The notes beneath the pieces are model-generated. The model was given only the letters and a program-made list of their open reading frames with translations, was not told where the DNA came from and did no database searches. From contig NZ_LXVY01000025.1 in assembly GCF_001650735.1 (NCBI RefSeq), forward strand, positions 62,001 to 126,000: a stretch of 64,000 nucleotides of DNA, written 5' to 3'. The translations under genes were made by a program, and so were the position numbers. Below, piece by piece: positions 19,659 to 29,411 of this stretch (positions are counted from its first letter, which is position 1; every line of letters begins with the position of its first letter). Source of the DNA: Sphingomonas sp. TDK1 (lineage in GTDB: Bacteria > Pseudomonadota > Alphaproteobacteria > Sphingomonadales > Sphingomonadaceae).

Positions 19659-20266
19659 AGCTCCATCCCCTGCCCGACCGCCGGGTTCATGTTACGGGTG
19701 GCATCCTTGGCGCGGCGGGCGTTCTGGCGCGCAATGTTCTGCGGCCGCACGTCGCTGCGCTTGCGGTAGGTCAGCACGATCGCACCGATCATCGCGACGA
19801 GCAGCACCAGACCGGCGCCTTCGAACACGAACAGGTAGCGCGTGTAGAGCAGCTGGCCGATCGCTTCGATGTTCGGCACGCCGTCTTCCACCGGCGCCAG
19901 ACGACGCCCCAGTGCAAGCTTGCCAGCGCTCCAGGCACCGACCGCGACGATGATCTCGGCGACCAGCGCCAGCGCAAGCAACGCGCCGACAGCGGCGTAC
20001 TTCATCACGCCCGCGCGGAGCTCGGTGAAGTCGATGTCGAGCATCATCACGACGAACAGGAAGAGCACCGCGACCGCGCCGACATAGACGATCACCAGCA
20101 GCATGGCGATGAATTCGGCGCCCACGAGCACCATCAGGCCCGCGGCATTGAAGAACGCCAGGATGAGCCAGAGGACGGAATGTACCGGGTTACGCGACAG
20201 GATCGTGCAGGCGCCGGAGACGCACACGATGATCGCGAACAGGTAAAAGGCGAGAAGCTGGATCAC
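19655..20266 (-). CDS. nuoJ: NADH-quinone oxidoreductase subunit J
   Basis: A 203-residue membrane subunit of complex I with five predicted helices. The conserved segment [20 protein letters not shown], which contains the pi-bulge region of the third helix, is clear, as is [19 protein letters not shown] earlier. The C-terminal basic tail ([20 protein letters not shown]) is cytoplasmic. It is separated from nuoI by 33 bp, the largest gap inside the operon, and overlaps nuoK by 4 bp. Confidence 0.95.
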   Translation of the reverse strand: MIQLLAFYLFAIIVCVSGACTILSRNPVHSVLWLILAFFNAAGLMVLVGAEFIAMLLVIVYVGAVAVLFLFVVMMLDIDFTELRAGVMKYAAVGALLALALVAEIIVAVGAWSAGKLALGRRLAPVEDGVPNIEAIGQLLYTRYLFVFEGAGLVLLVAMIGAIVLTYRKRSDVRPQNIARQNARRAKDATRNMNPAVGQGMEL

Positions 20267-20299
20267 GGAATCGGATGGCCCCTTTGAATGGTGCGGCGC

Positions 20300-20785
20300 T
20301 TAACGGTACGGCGCGTCGGCGGCAAGGTTCGCCGCGATGGCGCGTTCCCAGCGATCGCCGTTCGCGAGCAGCTTATCCTTTTGATAAATCAGCTCTTCAC
20401 GCGTTTCGGTGGAAAATTCGAAATTCGGCCCCTCGACGATCGCATCGACCGGGCACGCTTCCTGGCACAGGCCGCAATAGATGCACTTGGTCATGTCGAT
20501 GTCGTAGCGCGTCGTGCGGCGGCTGCCGTCGTCGCGCGGTTCGGCCTCGATCGTGATCGCCAGAGCCGGGCACACCGCCTCGCACAGCTTGCACGCGATG
20601 CAGCGCTCTTCCCCATTGGGATAGCGACGCAGGGCATGTTCGCCGCGGAAGCGGGGCGAGAGCGGGTTCTTCTCGTACGGATAGTTGATCGTCGCCTTGG
20701 GCTTGAAGAAATACTTCAAGGTCAGGGCGTGCGCCTTCACGAACTCCCACAGAGTCCAGGTGCGGACGAAACTTGCGACGCTCAT
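20300..20785 (-). CDS. nuoI: NADH-quinone oxidoreductase subunit I (2 x 4Fe-4S)
   Basis: A 161-residue peripheral-arm subunit of complex I that carries clusters N6a and N6b on the electron path to quinone. The two ferredoxin motifs are [16 protein letters not shown] (about residue 62) and [16 protein letters not shown] (about 101); all eight cysteines are present. The length is normal for alphaproteobacterial NuoI. The ATG overlaps the nuoH stop by 4 bp. Confidence 0.97.
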   Translation of the reverse strand: MSVASFVRTWTLWEFVKAHALTLKYFFKPKATINYPYEKNPLSPRFRGEHALRRYPNGEERCIACKLCEAVCPALAITIEAEPRDDGSRRTTRYDIDMTKCIYCGLCQEACPVDAIVEGPNFEFSTETREELIYQKDKLLANGDRWERAIAANLAADAPYR

Positions 20786-21831
20786 GCGGGCACTCCAACC
20801 CGGGTCAGCATGAGATACCCGGAAACGAGGAAGACGAAGAGAAGCGACAGCGGCAGGAAGATCTTCCAGCCCAGGCGCATCAGCTGGTCATAGCGATAGC
20901 GCGGGACGGTGGCCTTCACCCAGCTGAAGCAGAAGAAGAAGAACAGCATCTTGGCGAACAGCCAGAGAATGCCCGGCACGGCATAGAGCGGCGCCCAGTC
21001 GAACGGCGGGAGATAGCCGCCCCAGAACAGCGTCGCGTTGAGCGCGCACATCAGGATGACGTTTGCGTACTCGCCTAGCCAGTAGAGCGCGAAGGCCATC
21101 GACGAATATTCGGTCTGATAGCCCGCGACCAGCTCCGACTCCGCCTCGGTCAGATCGAACGGCGCGCGCTGCGTCTCGGCGAGCGACGAGATGAAGAACA
21201 CGATCGCCATCGGGAAGAGCAGCGGGTTGATGAAGTTGCCGTTGACGAAGCCGTAATAGCCCTTCTGCGCCTCGACGATGCTGCCGAGGTTGAAGCTGCC
21301 CGCCCAGAGCACGACCGAGATGATGACGAAGCCGATCGAGACTTCGTAGCTCACCATCTGCGCCGCCGCGCGGATCGCCGAGTAGAACGGATATTTCGAG
21401 TTGGACGACCAGCCGGCGAGGATGATGCCGTACACGCCCAGCGACGAGGCCGCGAGTACATAGAGCAGGCCGACATTGATGTTCGACAGCGCGACGCCCG
21501 CCTGGAACGGCACCACCGCCCACACGATCAGCGCGACCGTGAAGGTGATGATCGGCGCGAGCAGGAACAGGCCCTTGTTCGCGCCCGAGGGCACGATGGT
21601 TTCCTGCAGGAACACCTTCAGGCCGTCGGCGAAGGACTGCATCAGGCCGAGCGGACCGACGACGTTCGGGCCGCGACGCAGCGCCATCGCCGCCCAGATC
21701 TTGCGATCGGCGTAGATGATCATCGCGACGGCCAGCATCACCGGCAGCGCGATGACGAGGATGTCGATAACCGTGGCGACGGTCCAGGCCAGCTCGTACG
21801 GCAGGCCGAGATAGGTGAACCAGGAGGTCAT
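20782..21831 (-). CDS. nuoH: NADH-quinone oxidoreductase subunit H
   Basis: A 349-residue membrane subunit forming the quinone-binding cavity together with NuoB and NuoD. Conserved segments: [20 protein letters not shown] with the arginines facing the quinone chamber, [20 protein letters not shown], and [20 protein letters not shown]. About eight transmembrane helices are seen. Overlaps nuoG and nuoI by 4 bp each, so it is translationally coupled. Confidence 0.97.
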   Translation of the reverse strand: MTSWFTYLGLPYELAWTVATVIDILVIALPVMLAVAMIIYADRKIWAAMALRRGPNVVGPLGLMQSFADGLKVFLQETIVPSGANKGLFLLAPIITFTVALIVWAVVPFQAGVALSNINVGLLYVLAASSLGVYGIILAGWSSNSKYPFYSAIRAAAQMVSYEVSIGFVIISVVLWAGSFNLGSIVEAQKGYYGFVNGNFINPLLFPMAIVFFISSLAETQRAPFDLTEAESELVAGYQTEYSSMAFALYWLGEYANVILMCALNATLFWGGYLPPFDWAPLYAVPGILWLFAKMLFFFFCFSWVKATVPRYRYDQLMRLGWKIFLPLSLLFVFLVSGYLMLTRVGVPA

Positions 21832-23846
21832 TCTGCGGCCTCTGCGAAGTCTTCGCCATGGAGAAGTTCGGCCGAGCAGCGCTGCATCGTCGGCGACGCA
21901 CGGCAGATGGCGTTGGTGAGATAGAAGTCGGCGACCGGATAGGTCACCGGACCCGAAGCCTGGCTAGCCAGCGACGGCGGGTTCCATGCGAACGCGGCCA
22001 GACCTTCCTGGCCGAGCGCCGGAACCTCGCTCGCCATCCCTGCGCGCAGCTCGTCGAAGCTGTCGAACGGCAGCGTGCGGCCGAGCTTCTCGGAGAGCGC
22101 GCGCAGGATCGTCCAGTCCTCGCGCGCCTCGCCCGGTGCGAACACCGCGCGATCGGCGCGCTGCACGCGGCCTTCCAGGTTCACATAGGTGCCCGGCTTC
22201 TCGGCATAGGTGGCGCCCGGCAGGATCACATCGGCATGATGCGCGCCCTGGTCGCCATGATGGCCGATATAGACCTTGAAGCTATTGGCGAACTTCGAGA
22301 AGTCCACCTCGTCGGCGCCCAGGAAGAAGGCGAGCTTCGGCGCGGCCGCGACGATGTCGGCAATGCCGCCCTTCTGCGCATAGCCGAGCATCAGGCCGGC
22401 CATCCGCGCCGCCGCGGTGTGGACGACGTTGAAGCCGTTCCACGCCGCTTCGGTCTCGGTCGCGGCGCGCTGGAAGGCACCCGCGATCGCGAGCGCGGCG
22501 CCATGGCCGTTCTTGAGCGCGCCCGGGCCGAGGATCAGCGCCGGCTTCTTGGCATTATCGATCGCCTGGGCGAGATTTTCCGGCAGGCTGTTGAGCAGCC
22601 CCAGATCGTCGCCCAGCCACTCGACCTTGTAGGTCAGGTCGACCTGCGGCCCGATCGCGAACACCTTGGCGCCGCGCTTGATCGCCTTGCGCACGCGGGT
22701 GTTCACCAGCGGCGCTTCCCAGCGCAGGTTGGTGCCGACCAGCAGGATCGCATCGGCGTCTTCGAGCGCCGCGATGGTGGTGTTGAACGCCACCGCCGAC
22801 AGGCTCGACGTGTCATAGGCCATGCCGGTCTGGCGGCCTTCGAGCAGGTCCGAACCGAACGCCTTCACCAGCGCCTTGGCGGCATACATGGTCTCGGCAT
22901 CGAGAAGATCGCCGGCGATCGCCGCTACGCTCGAGCCGGCATTGGCGGCCACCGCTGCCACGGCGTCGAACGCTTCTTCCCAGGTCGCCGGGACCAGCTT
23001 GCCGTTCTTGCGGACGAACGGGCGGTCGAGACGGCGACGGACCAGCGCGTCGACATGGTAGCGGGTCTTGTCGTGCGCCCACTCCTCGTTCACGTCCTCG
23101 TTGATCCGCGGCAGGACGCGCATCACCTGGCGGCCGCGGCTGTCGAGGCGGATATTGGTGCCGACCGCGTCCATGACGTCGATCGACAGGTTCCGCTTGA
23201 GCTCCCAGGGGCGATATTCGAACGCAACCGGCTTGTGGGTCAGCGCGCCGACCGGGCACAGGTCCGCGACATTGCCCGAAAGCTCGCTCTTGAATGCCTT
23301 TTCGAGATAGGTCGTGATCTGCATGTTCTCGCCGCGATAGATCGCGCCGATATCCTCCACGCCGGCCACTTCCTCGCCGAAGCGGACGCAGCGGGTGCAC
23401 TGGATGCAGCGGGTCATCACCGTCTTGATGATGGGGCCCATATATTTCTCGGTGACCGCGCGCTTGTTTTCCTCATAGCGCGACTGGCCACGACCATAGG
23501 CGACCGACTGGTCCTGCAGATCGCACTCGCCGCCCTGATCGCAGATCGGGCAATCGAGCGGGTGGTTGATCAGCAGAAATTCCATCACGCCTTCCCGCGC
23601 AGCCTTCACCATCGGGCTGTCGGTGCGGATCTCCTGCCCCTCGGCGGCCGGCAGCGCACAGCTGGCCTGCGGCTTGGGGGGCCCGGGCTTCACCTCGACC
23701 AGGCACATGCGGCAATTGCCGGCGATGCTCAGCCGTTCATGATAGCAGAAACGCGGAATCTCCTTGCCCGCGGCCTCGCAGGCCTGGAGCACGGTGGCGC
23801 CCTGCGGCACCTCGACTTCGATTCCGTCAACCTTGAGCTTGGGCAT
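21828..23846 (-). CDS. nuoG: NADH-quinone oxidoreductase subunit G
   Basis: A 672-residue large subunit of the NADH-oxidising arm. The N-terminal 2Fe-2S domain has [20 protein letters not shown]. Next come the HxxxCxxC-type and 4Fe-4S motifs ([34 protein letters not shown]) and [15 protein letters not shown], then a molybdopterin-oxidoreductase-like C-terminal domain without a molybdenum role. The start is the ATG at 23846, which shares its first base with the nuoF stop (TAATG) and begins the true ferredoxin domain; a longer reading is open but would lie inside nuoF. Confidence 0.96.
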   Translation of the reverse strand: MPKLKVDGIEVEVPQGATVLQACEAAGKEIPRFCYHERLSIAGNCRMCLVEVKPGPPKPQASCALPAAEGQEIRTDSPMVKAAREGVMEFLLINHPLDCPICDQGGECDLQDQSVAYGRGQSRYEENKRAVTEKYMGPIIKTVMTRCIQCTRCVRFGEEVAGVEDIGAIYRGENMQITTYLEKAFKSELSGNVADLCPVGALTHKPVAFEYRPWELKRNLSIDVMDAVGTNIRLDSRGRQVMRVLPRINEDVNEEWAHDKTRYHVDALVRRRLDRPFVRKNGKLVPATWEEAFDAVAAVAANAGSSVAAIAGDLLDAETMYAAKALVKAFGSDLLEGRQTGMAYDTSSLSAVAFNTTIAALEDADAILLVGTNLRWEAPLVNTRVRKAIKRGAKVFAIGPQVDLTYKVEWLGDDLGLLNSLPENLAQAIDNAKKPALILGPGALKNGHGAALAIAGAFQRAATETEAAWNGFNVVHTAAARMAGLMLGYAQKGGIADIVAAAPKLAFFLGADEVDFSKFANSFKVYIGHHGDQGAHHADVILPGATYAEKPGTYVNLEGRVQRADRAVFAPGEAREDWTILRALSEKLGRTLPFDSFDELRAGMASEVPALGQEGLAAFAWNPPSLASQASGPVTYPVADFYLTNAICRASPTMQRCSAELLHGEDFAEAAE

Positions 23847-25150
23847 TACTCTGCCGCCTCTTGCATGGTTTCGATGCCGCCCGAACGGCGCTCGTTGATA
23901 CGGCGCTCCATTTCCGGGCGGAAATGCTTGATCAGGCCCTGGATCGGCCACGCCGCCGCGTCGCCGAGCGCGCAGATGGTGTGGCCTTCGACCTGCTTGG
24001 TCACCTGGTGCAGCGTGTCGATCTCGCTGATGTCGGCGTCACCGGTGCGCAGCCGCTCCATCACGCGCCACATCCAGCCGGTGCCTTCGCGGCACGGCGT
24101 GCACTGGCCGCAGCTCTCATGCTTGTAGAAGTAGCTGAGACGGCTGATCGCGCGGACGATGTCGGTCGACTTGTCCATGACGATCACCGCCGCGGTGCCG
24201 AGGCCCGAACCGACCGCCTTGAGACCGTCGAAGTCCATCGGCACGTCCATGATCTCGGCGGCCGGCACCAGCGGCACCGACGAACCGCCGGGAATCACCG
24301 CCAGCAGATTGTCCCAGCCACCGCGAATGCCGCCGCAATGCTTCTCGATCAGCTCGCGGAAGGTGATGCTCATCGCCTCTTCGACGACGCAGGGCTTTTC
24401 GACATGGCCGCTGATCTGGAAGAGCTTGGTGCCCTTGTTGTTCTCACGGCCGAAGCTGGCGAACCATTCGGGGCTGCGACGCAGGATCGTCGGGGCGACC
24501 GCGATCGATTCGACGTTGTTGACCGTGGTCGGGCAGCCATAGAGGCCCGCACCCGCCGGGAACGGCGGCTTGAGGCGCGGCTGGCCCTTCTTGCCTTCGA
24601 GGCTCTCGATCATCGCGGTCTCTTCGCCGCAGATATAGGCGCCGGCGCCGCGATGGACGAAGACGTCGAAGTCATAGCCCGAACCGCAGGCATTCTTGCC
24701 CAGCAGGCCGGCGGCATAGGCCTCGGCGACCGCCGCGAACAGCGTCTCGGCCTCGCGGATATATTCGCCGCGGATGTAGATGTACGCGGCGCGCGCCCGC
24801 ATCGCGAAGCCCGCGACCAGCGCGCCTTCGATCAGCAGGTGCGGATCGTGGCGGATGATCTCGCGGTCCTTGCACGAACCCGGCTCGGACTCGTCGGCGT
24901 TGATGACGAGGAAGCTCGGACGCTCGGGCGTCGGGTTCTTCGGCATGAAGCTCCACTTCATGCCCGTCGGGAAGCCGGCGCCGCCACGCCCGCGCAGGCC
25001 CGAGGCCTTGATGCGGTCGATGATCGTGTCCGGCCCCAGATCCAGCAGCGCCTTCGTGTTGTCCCACGCCCCACGCGCCCGCGCGGCATCGAGATGCCAC
25101 GACTGGTAGCCGTAGAGATTGGTGAAGATGCGGTCCTTGTCCTGAAGCAC
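23846..25150 (-). CDS. nuoF: NADH-quinone oxidoreductase subunit F
   Basis: A 434-residue flavoprotein that binds NADH and FMN and passes electrons to cluster N3. The glycine-rich loop [16 protein letters not shown] is near residue 50, the NADH-site segment [16 protein letters not shown] follows, and the N3 cluster motif is [15 protein letters not shown] with the fourth cysteine in [13 protein letters not shown]. The start is a GTG at 25150, one base after the stop of the 55-residue membrane-protein gene. No separate ribosome binding site stands out, which fits translational coupling. Confidence 0.97.
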   Translation of the reverse strand: MLQDKDRIFTNLYGYQSWHLDAARARGAWDNTKALLDLGPDTIIDRIKASGLRGRGGAGFPTGMKWSFMPKNPTPERPSFLVINADESEPGSCKDREIIRHDPHLLIEGALVAGFAMRARAAYIYIRGEYIREAETLFAAVAEAYAAGLLGKNACGSGYDFDVFVHRGAGAYICGEETAMIESLEGKKGQPRLKPPFPAGAGLYGCPTTVNNVESIAVAPTILRRSPEWFASFGRENNKGTKLFQISGHVEKPCVVEEAMSITFRELIEKHCGGIRGGWDNLLAVIPGGSSVPLVPAAEIMDVPMDFDGLKAVGSGLGTAAVIVMDKSTDIVRAISRLSYFYKHESCGQCTPCREGTGWMWRVMERLRTGDADISEIDTLHQVTKQVEGHTICALGDAAAWPIQGLIKHFRPEMERRINERRSGGIETMQEAAE

Positions 25151-25151
25151 C

Positions 25152-25319
25152 TTAGCGTCCCTTCCCGACCAGCTTCTGTACGAACAGATAGAAGACTACG
25201 GCCAGACCGATCAGGACCACCGTCCCGATCAAGTTAAATGCAAGCTTGAGCACCCAGCCGAGCACGACGATGCCGCCGATGATGGCCAGGATGGTGACGA
25301 TGAGGCTGTTGCCCCGCAT
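25152..25319 (-). CDS. 55-residue membrane protein inside the nuo operon
   Basis: A small reading frame exactly filling the space between nuoE and nuoF. Its ATG shares a base with the nuoE stop (TGATG), and its TAA ends one base before the nuoF GTG. The protein is strongly hydrophobic, with two close segments ([20 protein letters not shown] and [20 protein letters not shown]) and a basic end (KLVGKGR). I recognise no family. The perfect fit into the operon and the membrane-protein composition argue for a real gene, perhaps a complex I accessory or assembly factor. Confidence 0.75.
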   Translation of the reverse strand: MRGNSLIVTILAIIGGIVVLGWVLKLAFNLIGTVVLIGLAVVFYLFVQKLVGKGR

Positions 25320-25987
25320 CACCATTCGCCCCGATAGTCATGGTTCTCGTTCACCATCGCGGTGAGCGAGGTCGGCCCGCCCAGCGGCTCGACCGTGTGG
25401 CGGCCCGGCTCCTGCGTGCCGGTCTTGGGGCTCTCGCCCTTGGCCAGCGCGTCGAGGATCGCGAGCGTGCGATCGAAATCGAGATCTTCGAAATTGTCGT
25501 CGTTGATCTGCACCATCGGCGCCGACGAACAATTGCCCATGCACTCGACCTCGGTGAGCGTGAACAGCCCGTCCGCGGTGGTGTGGCCCTTCTTCAGCCC
25601 GCGCGACTTGCACGCGGCCATCACGTCGTCCGACCCGCGCAGCATGCACGGCGTCGTGCCGCAGACCTGCACATGGTAGCGGCCGACCGGCACCAGATTG
25701 AACATGGTGTAGAAGGTCGCGACCTCGAACACGCGGATATAGGGCATGTCCAGTTCGCGGGCGACGAACTCGATCACCGGAACCGGAAGCCAGCCCTGCG
25801 TGTTCGTCTCGGCACCCACCTGGCGCTGCGCCAGGTCGAGGAACGGGATCGTGCACGACATCTGGCGACCCGCCGGATAGCGCGCCATGATCTCGCGGGC
25901 CTTTTCGGCATTGGCCGGCGTCCAAGCGAAGTTGCCCCAGCGCGCGCGGACTTCCGCTTCGTCGGGGAGTTGGGGTGCGTCAGCCAT
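25319..25987 (-). CDS. nuoE: NADH-quinone oxidoreductase subunit E
   Basis: A 222-residue peripheral subunit carrying the 2Fe-2S cluster N1a. The four cysteines are in VQVCGTTPCMLRGSDD and in EVECMGNCSSAPMVQIN. The helical N-terminus (FAWTPANAEKAREIMARYPA) fits the thioredoxin-like NuoE family. The ATG overlaps the stop of the NTF2-like gene by one base. The C-terminus (LGGPTSLTAMVNENHDYRGE) resembles longer alphaproteobacterial forms. Confidence 0.96.
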   Translation of the reverse strand: MADAPQLPDEAEVRARWGNFAWTPANAEKAREIMARYPAGRQMSCTIPFLDLAQRQVGAETNTQGWLPVPVIEFVARELDMPYIRVFEVATFYTMFNLVPVGRYHVQVCGTTPCMLRGSDDVMAACKSRGLKKGHTTADGLFTLTEVECMGNCSSAPMVQINDDNFEDLDFDRTLAILDALAKGESPKTGTQEPGRHTVEPLGGPTSLTAMVNENHDYRGEW

Positions 25988-26325
25988 CAGCGGATAAACT
26001 CCACCCGATCGACCTTGTCGTCGGAGAACGTATAAATGGACATCACCTCGAAGGGCTCGGCCTCGGGCGAGCGCGACACCTTCTCGTGCAGCACGACGGT
26101 CTCGCCGAGCGCATAAGAGGACAGGATGTCGGCGCGGTTGTTCGGAAACTCGGCGAACATCGCTTTGAGGCCCGACCGCACGCCTTCGCGGCCCTCGCGC
26201 AGCACGGCGCCGCGATAGGTCGCCTCGCAGGCGCCTTCGGTCATCAGTTCGACATAGCCGTCGGCATCCTGCGCGTTATAGCGCGCGATCATTGCATGCG
26301 TGGTGGCGATACGATCCGCGCTCAC
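25987..26325 (-). CDS. NTF2/SnoaL-like protein inside the nuo operon
   Basis: A 112-residue protein of the cone-shaped NTF2-like fold (N-terminal helices [20 protein letters not shown], then strands such as [13 protein letters not shown] and [20 protein letters not shown]). The class covers isomerases, dehydratases and binding proteins; no specific catalytic motif is certain here. The start is a GTG at 26325 overlapping the nuoD stop (GTGA), and its stop shares a base with the nuoE start. It is therefore translated with complex I genes, but it is not a known complex I subunit. Confidence 0.85.
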   Translation of the reverse strand: MSADRIATTHAMIARYNAQDADGYVELMTEGACEATYRGAVLREGREGVRSGLKAMFAEFPNNRADILSSYALGETVVLHEKVSRSPEAEPFEVMSIYTFSDDKVDRVEFIR

Positions 26326-27551
26326 CGGTCGCACTCCCCGAACACGATATCCATGGCGCCCAGGATGGCGGTGATGTCGGCGAGCATGTGCCCCTTGGAC
26401 ATGAAGTCCATCGCCTGCAGGTGGCTGAACGCGGTCGGGCGCACCTTGCAGCGATACGGCTTGTTGGTGCCGTCCGAGACCAGATACACGCCGAACTCGC
26501 CCTTGGGGCTTTCGGTCGCGACATACACTTCGCCCGCCGGCACGTGATAGCCTTCGGTGAAGAGCTTGAAGTGATGGATCAGCGCTTCCATCGACTGCTT
26601 CATCTCGCCGCGCTTGGGCGCACCGACCTTGCGGTCGAGCGTCAGGACCGGGCCTTCCGGCATGTCCTGGATGCACTGCTTGATGATGCGGGCCGACTGA
26701 TAGACTTCCTCGACGCGGACCATGAAGCGATCATAGCAGTCGCCGCGGGTGCCGACGGGAATCTCGAAGTCGACGCGATCGTACACATCGTACGGCTGCG
26801 AACGGCGGATATCCCAGGGGATGCCGGCGGCGCGGATCATCGGGCCGGAGAAGCCCCATTTGATCGCGTCCTCGCGGCTCACCGTCGCGATGTCGACGTT
26901 GCGCTGCTTGAAGATGCGGTTCTCGGCGACCAGGCTGATCGCGTCGCCGAACAGCCGCGGCAGGCGCGTGTCGAGCCATTCCGCGATGTCGTTCAGCAGC
27001 TTGACCGGCACGTCCTGGCGAACCCCGCCGACGCGGTAATAGTTCGAGTGCATGCGCGCACCCGAGGCCCGCTCGAAGAAGTTCAGGCAGTCCTCGCGGA
27101 TCTCGAACATCCACAGGTTCGGCGTCATCGCGCCGACGTCCATGACGTGCGAACCCAGGTTCAGCATGTGATTGCAGATGCGGGTCAGCTCGGCGAACAG
27201 CACGCGCAGATACTGGCCGCGCAGCGGCACCTCGAGATCGAGCAGCTTCTCGACCGCGAGCACATAGCTGTGCTCCATCGCCAGCGGCGAGCAGTAATCG
27301 AAGCGATCGAAATAGGGCAGCGCCTGGGTGTAGGTCTTGTACTCGATCAGCTTCTCGGTGCCGCGATGCAGCAGGCCGACATGCGGATCGATGCGCTCGA
27401 TGATCTCGCCGTCCAGTTCGGTGACGAGACGGAGCACGCCGTGCGCCGCGGGATGCTGCGGGCCGAAGTTGATCGTATAGTTCGCGATCGAGGTATCGCC
27501 CGTCGCCGGGTCGATCTCGCGCTCGGGGATCTTGACTGCGGTATCGGTCAT
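26322..27551 (-). CDS. nuoD: NADH-quinone oxidoreductase subunit D
   Basis: A 409-residue subunit that forms the quinone-reduction site with NuoB and is related to the large subunit of NiFe hydrogenases. Conserved pieces: [17 protein letters not shown] near the N-terminus (quinone-site histidine), [14 protein letters not shown], and [14 protein letters not shown]. The C-terminus ends [12 protein letters not shown], typical of the family. The ATG at 27551 shares a base with the nuoC stop; a longer upstream reading would lie inside nuoC and is discarded. Confidence 0.97.
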   Translation of the reverse strand: MTDTAVKIPEREIDPATGDTSIANYTINFGPQHPAAHGVLRLVTELDGEIIERIDPHVGLLHRGTEKLIEYKTYTQALPYFDRFDYCSPLAMEHSYVLAVEKLLDLEVPLRGQYLRVLFAELTRICNHMLNLGSHVMDVGAMTPNLWMFEIREDCLNFFERASGARMHSNYYRVGGVRQDVPVKLLNDIAEWLDTRLPRLFGDAISLVAENRIFKQRNVDIATVSREDAIKWGFSGPMIRAAGIPWDIRRSQPYDVYDRVDFEIPVGTRGDCYDRFMVRVEEVYQSARIIKQCIQDMPEGPVLTLDRKVGAPKRGEMKQSMEALIHHFKLFTEGYHVPAGEVYVATESPKGEFGVYLVSDGTNKPYRCKVRPTAFSHLQAMDFMSKGHMLADITAILGAMDIVFGECDR

Positions 27552-28381
27552 CACTTCTGCCCCTCGCCCTTGGCCGGGACATCCGGATCCTTGGGCTTCT
27601 CGCCGGGCTGGTTGCCCGGATGCGGCTGACCGGCGCCGGTCTGGGCCGTGTTCTCGCTGGTCTTGGTGTCCTTGCCCTGCGCAGCCTGGCTCGCAGCGGG
27701 CGCCGAATCGGCCTTGGCACCCTGCGCGGCAGTGGCCGGCGTCGGCGCACCCTTTGCCTCCGGCTGCGGCGCCTTCTCGTCGCCCGGGAGGACGTACTTG
27801 GCGCCTTCCCACGGGCTCATGAAGTCGAAGTTACGGAAGTCCTGCGCCAGGCTGACCGGCTCATAGACCACGCGCTTCGCCTCTTCCGAATAGCGGACTT
27901 CGACATACCCGGTCATCGGGAAGTCCTTGCGCAGCGGATGGCCCTGGAAACCGTAATCGGTGAGGATGCGACGGAGGTCGTCATTGCCCTCGAACAGCAC
28001 GCCGTACATGTCGTACGTCTCGCGCTCGAGCCAGCCGGCGACCGGCCAGATGCCCGTCACGCTCGGCACCGGCTTTTCCTCGTCGGTGGTGACGCGGACG
28101 CGGATACGGTGATTCCGGGTGAACGAAAGCAGCTGGTAGACGACATCGAAGCGCTCCGCGCGCTGCGGATAATCGACACCGGCGATCTCGCTGAGCTGCT
28201 GGTATTCCAGGCCCGGCGTGTCGCGCAACGCGATCATCGCGTCGCACAGCTTCTCGCGGACGACGGTGAGCGACACTTCGCCCACGGCGTCCTTCGCCTC
28301 GACCAGCATGCCACCGAGCGCAGCCTTGGCCGCCTCGATCACGCCGTCATTTGCGGCATAGCGGGGAGCCGGCGCCCTCAC
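27551..28381 (-). CDS. nuoC: NADH-quinone oxidoreductase subunit C with long disordered tail
   Basis: A 276-residue peripheral subunit of complex I. The first about 200 residues are the normal NuoC (30 kDa) domain, with [20 protein letters not shown] and [20 protein letters not shown]. After [14 protein letters not shown] comes a tail of about 75 residues rich in A, P, K, Q and G that looks disordered. The start is a GTG overlapping the nuoB stop (GTGA). The tail is unusual compared with the compact family and could bind partners or be a neutral extension. Confidence 0.95.
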   Translation of the reverse strand: MRAPAPRYAANDGVIEAAKAALGGMLVEAKDAVGEVSLTVVREKLCDAMIALRDTPGLEYQQLSEIAGVDYPQRAERFDVVYQLLSFTRNHRIRVRVTTDEEKPVPSVTGIWPVAGWLERETYDMYGVLFEGNDDLRRILTDYGFQGHPLRKDFPMTGYVEVRYSEEAKRVVYEPVSLAQDFRNFDFMSPWEGAKYVLPGDEKAPQPEAKGAPTPATAAQGAKADSAPAASQAAQGKDTKTSENTAQTGAGQPHPGNQPGEKPKDPDVPAKGEGQK

Positions 28382-28917
28382 CGGTCCAGGCTCCCGATGC
28401 GGCGGATCTTCCGCTGCAGCTGCATCACGCCATAGAGCAATGCCTCGGCGGTCGGCGGGCAGCCTGGGACATAGATGTCCACAGGCACCACGCGATCGCA
28501 GCCGCGAACGACGCTGTAGCTATAGTGATAATAGCCGCCGCCATTGGCGCAGCTGCCCATCGAAATCACGTATTTCGGTTCCGACATCTGGTCATAGACC
28601 CGGCGCAGCGCCGGAGCCATCTTGTTGCACAGCGTGCCCGCGACGATCATCACGTCCGACTGGCGCGGGGAAGCGCGCGGGGCGGCGCCGAACCGCTCCA
28701 TGTCGTAGCGCGGCATGTTGACGTGGATCATCTCCACCGCGCAGCACGCGAGGCCGAAGGTCATCCACCACAGCGAGCCGGTACGGGCCCACTGGAACAG
28801 CTCCTCGGTGGAGGTGACCAGGAAACCCTTGTCCGAAATCTCGGCATTGATGTCGTTCAGGAAGCCGACGTCCGGGAGCGTACCGGCCGGGGGCGCCGAC
28901 GAAAGCTCTACTCCCAT
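28378..28917 (-). CDS. nuoB: NADH-quinone oxidoreductase subunit B (cluster N2)
   Basis: A 179-residue subunit holding the terminal 4Fe-4S cluster N2 that reduces quinone. The adjacent cysteines [13 protein letters not shown], then [15 protein letters not shown] and [17 protein letters not shown] supply the four ligands. RMAP-like residues are replaced here by the common [16 protein letters not shown] segment. The start lies 10 bp inside the 3' end of nuoA, and the stop overlaps nuoC. Confidence 0.97.
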   Translation of the reverse strand: MGVELSSAPPAGTLPDVGFLNDINAEISDKGFLVTSTEELFQWARTGSLWWMTFGLACCAVEMIHVNMPRYDMERFGAAPRASPRQSDVMIVAGTLCNKMAPALRRVYDQMSEPKYVISMGSCANGGGYYHYSYSVVRGCDRVVPVDIYVPGCPPTAEALLYGVMQLQRKIRRIGSLDR

Positions 28918-29282
28918 TCCAGGGCTCCCTTCTTCCAGGCATAAATTAGGCCGAGCAGAAGCTCAGCGACAAAGATCATCATCGAGAACCAGGCGGTCCA
29001 ACCGAGTTTGAAGACGCTCACCGCCCAGGGGTACAGGAAGGCAGCTTCCAGATCGAACACGATGAACAGAATCGCGACCAGGTAGAAGCGCACGTCAAAC
29101 TGGCTGCGTGAATCCTCGAAGGCGGGGAAGCCGCACTCATATTCGGTGAGCTTTTCCGGCGACGGCTTGTTCGTGCCGGTGAGGCGCGACACGAGCATCG
29201 GCAGGAACACGAACGTGCCCGAGAGCAACAGGGCGATCCCGAGGAATATCAGGATCGGCAGATATTGTGACAGGTCGACCAA
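28908..29282 (-). CDS. nuoA: NADH-quinone oxidoreductase subunit A
   Basis: A 124-residue membrane subunit of complex I with three helices. The conserved loop [20 protein letters not shown] contains the family's cysteine, and [20 protein letters not shown] is the conserved second helix. Possible starts upstream lie in untranslated sequence; the TTG at 29282 with GAGAAGG just upstream gives the normal N-terminus ([19 protein letters not shown]). This is the first gene of the 14-subunit operon; its promoter must lie between 29283 and 29411, where I cannot name clear -35/-10 boxes. Confidence 0.94.
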   Translation of the reverse strand: MVDLSQYLPILIFLGIALLLSGTFVFLPMLVSRLTGTNKPSPEKLTEYECGFPAFEDSRSQFDVRFYLVAILFIVFDLEAAFLYPWAVSVFKLGWTAWFSMMIFVAELLLGLIYAWKKGALEWE

Positions 29283-29411
29283 TGGCCTTCTCTTCTCGCG
29301 ACTGCGGAATCTTGGGGGGCTTCTAGGACCATGATCCCGGTGCGGCAAGGCCTGGAACCGGTGAGAATCATTCGCAATTGTTAAGCCGCGCTGAACATGT
29401 CCGGCGGGGCT

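Noticed and set aside
21858..24128. Long plus-strand frame across nuoG
   Set aside because: Antisense artefact of high GC; it overlaps clear Fe-S motifs of nuoG.
29349..29411. Stem-like AAGCC/GGCTT pair after the triple-CheW gene as a terminator
   Set aside because: Contains a mismatch and a weak T-run; possible but not strong enough to annotate.
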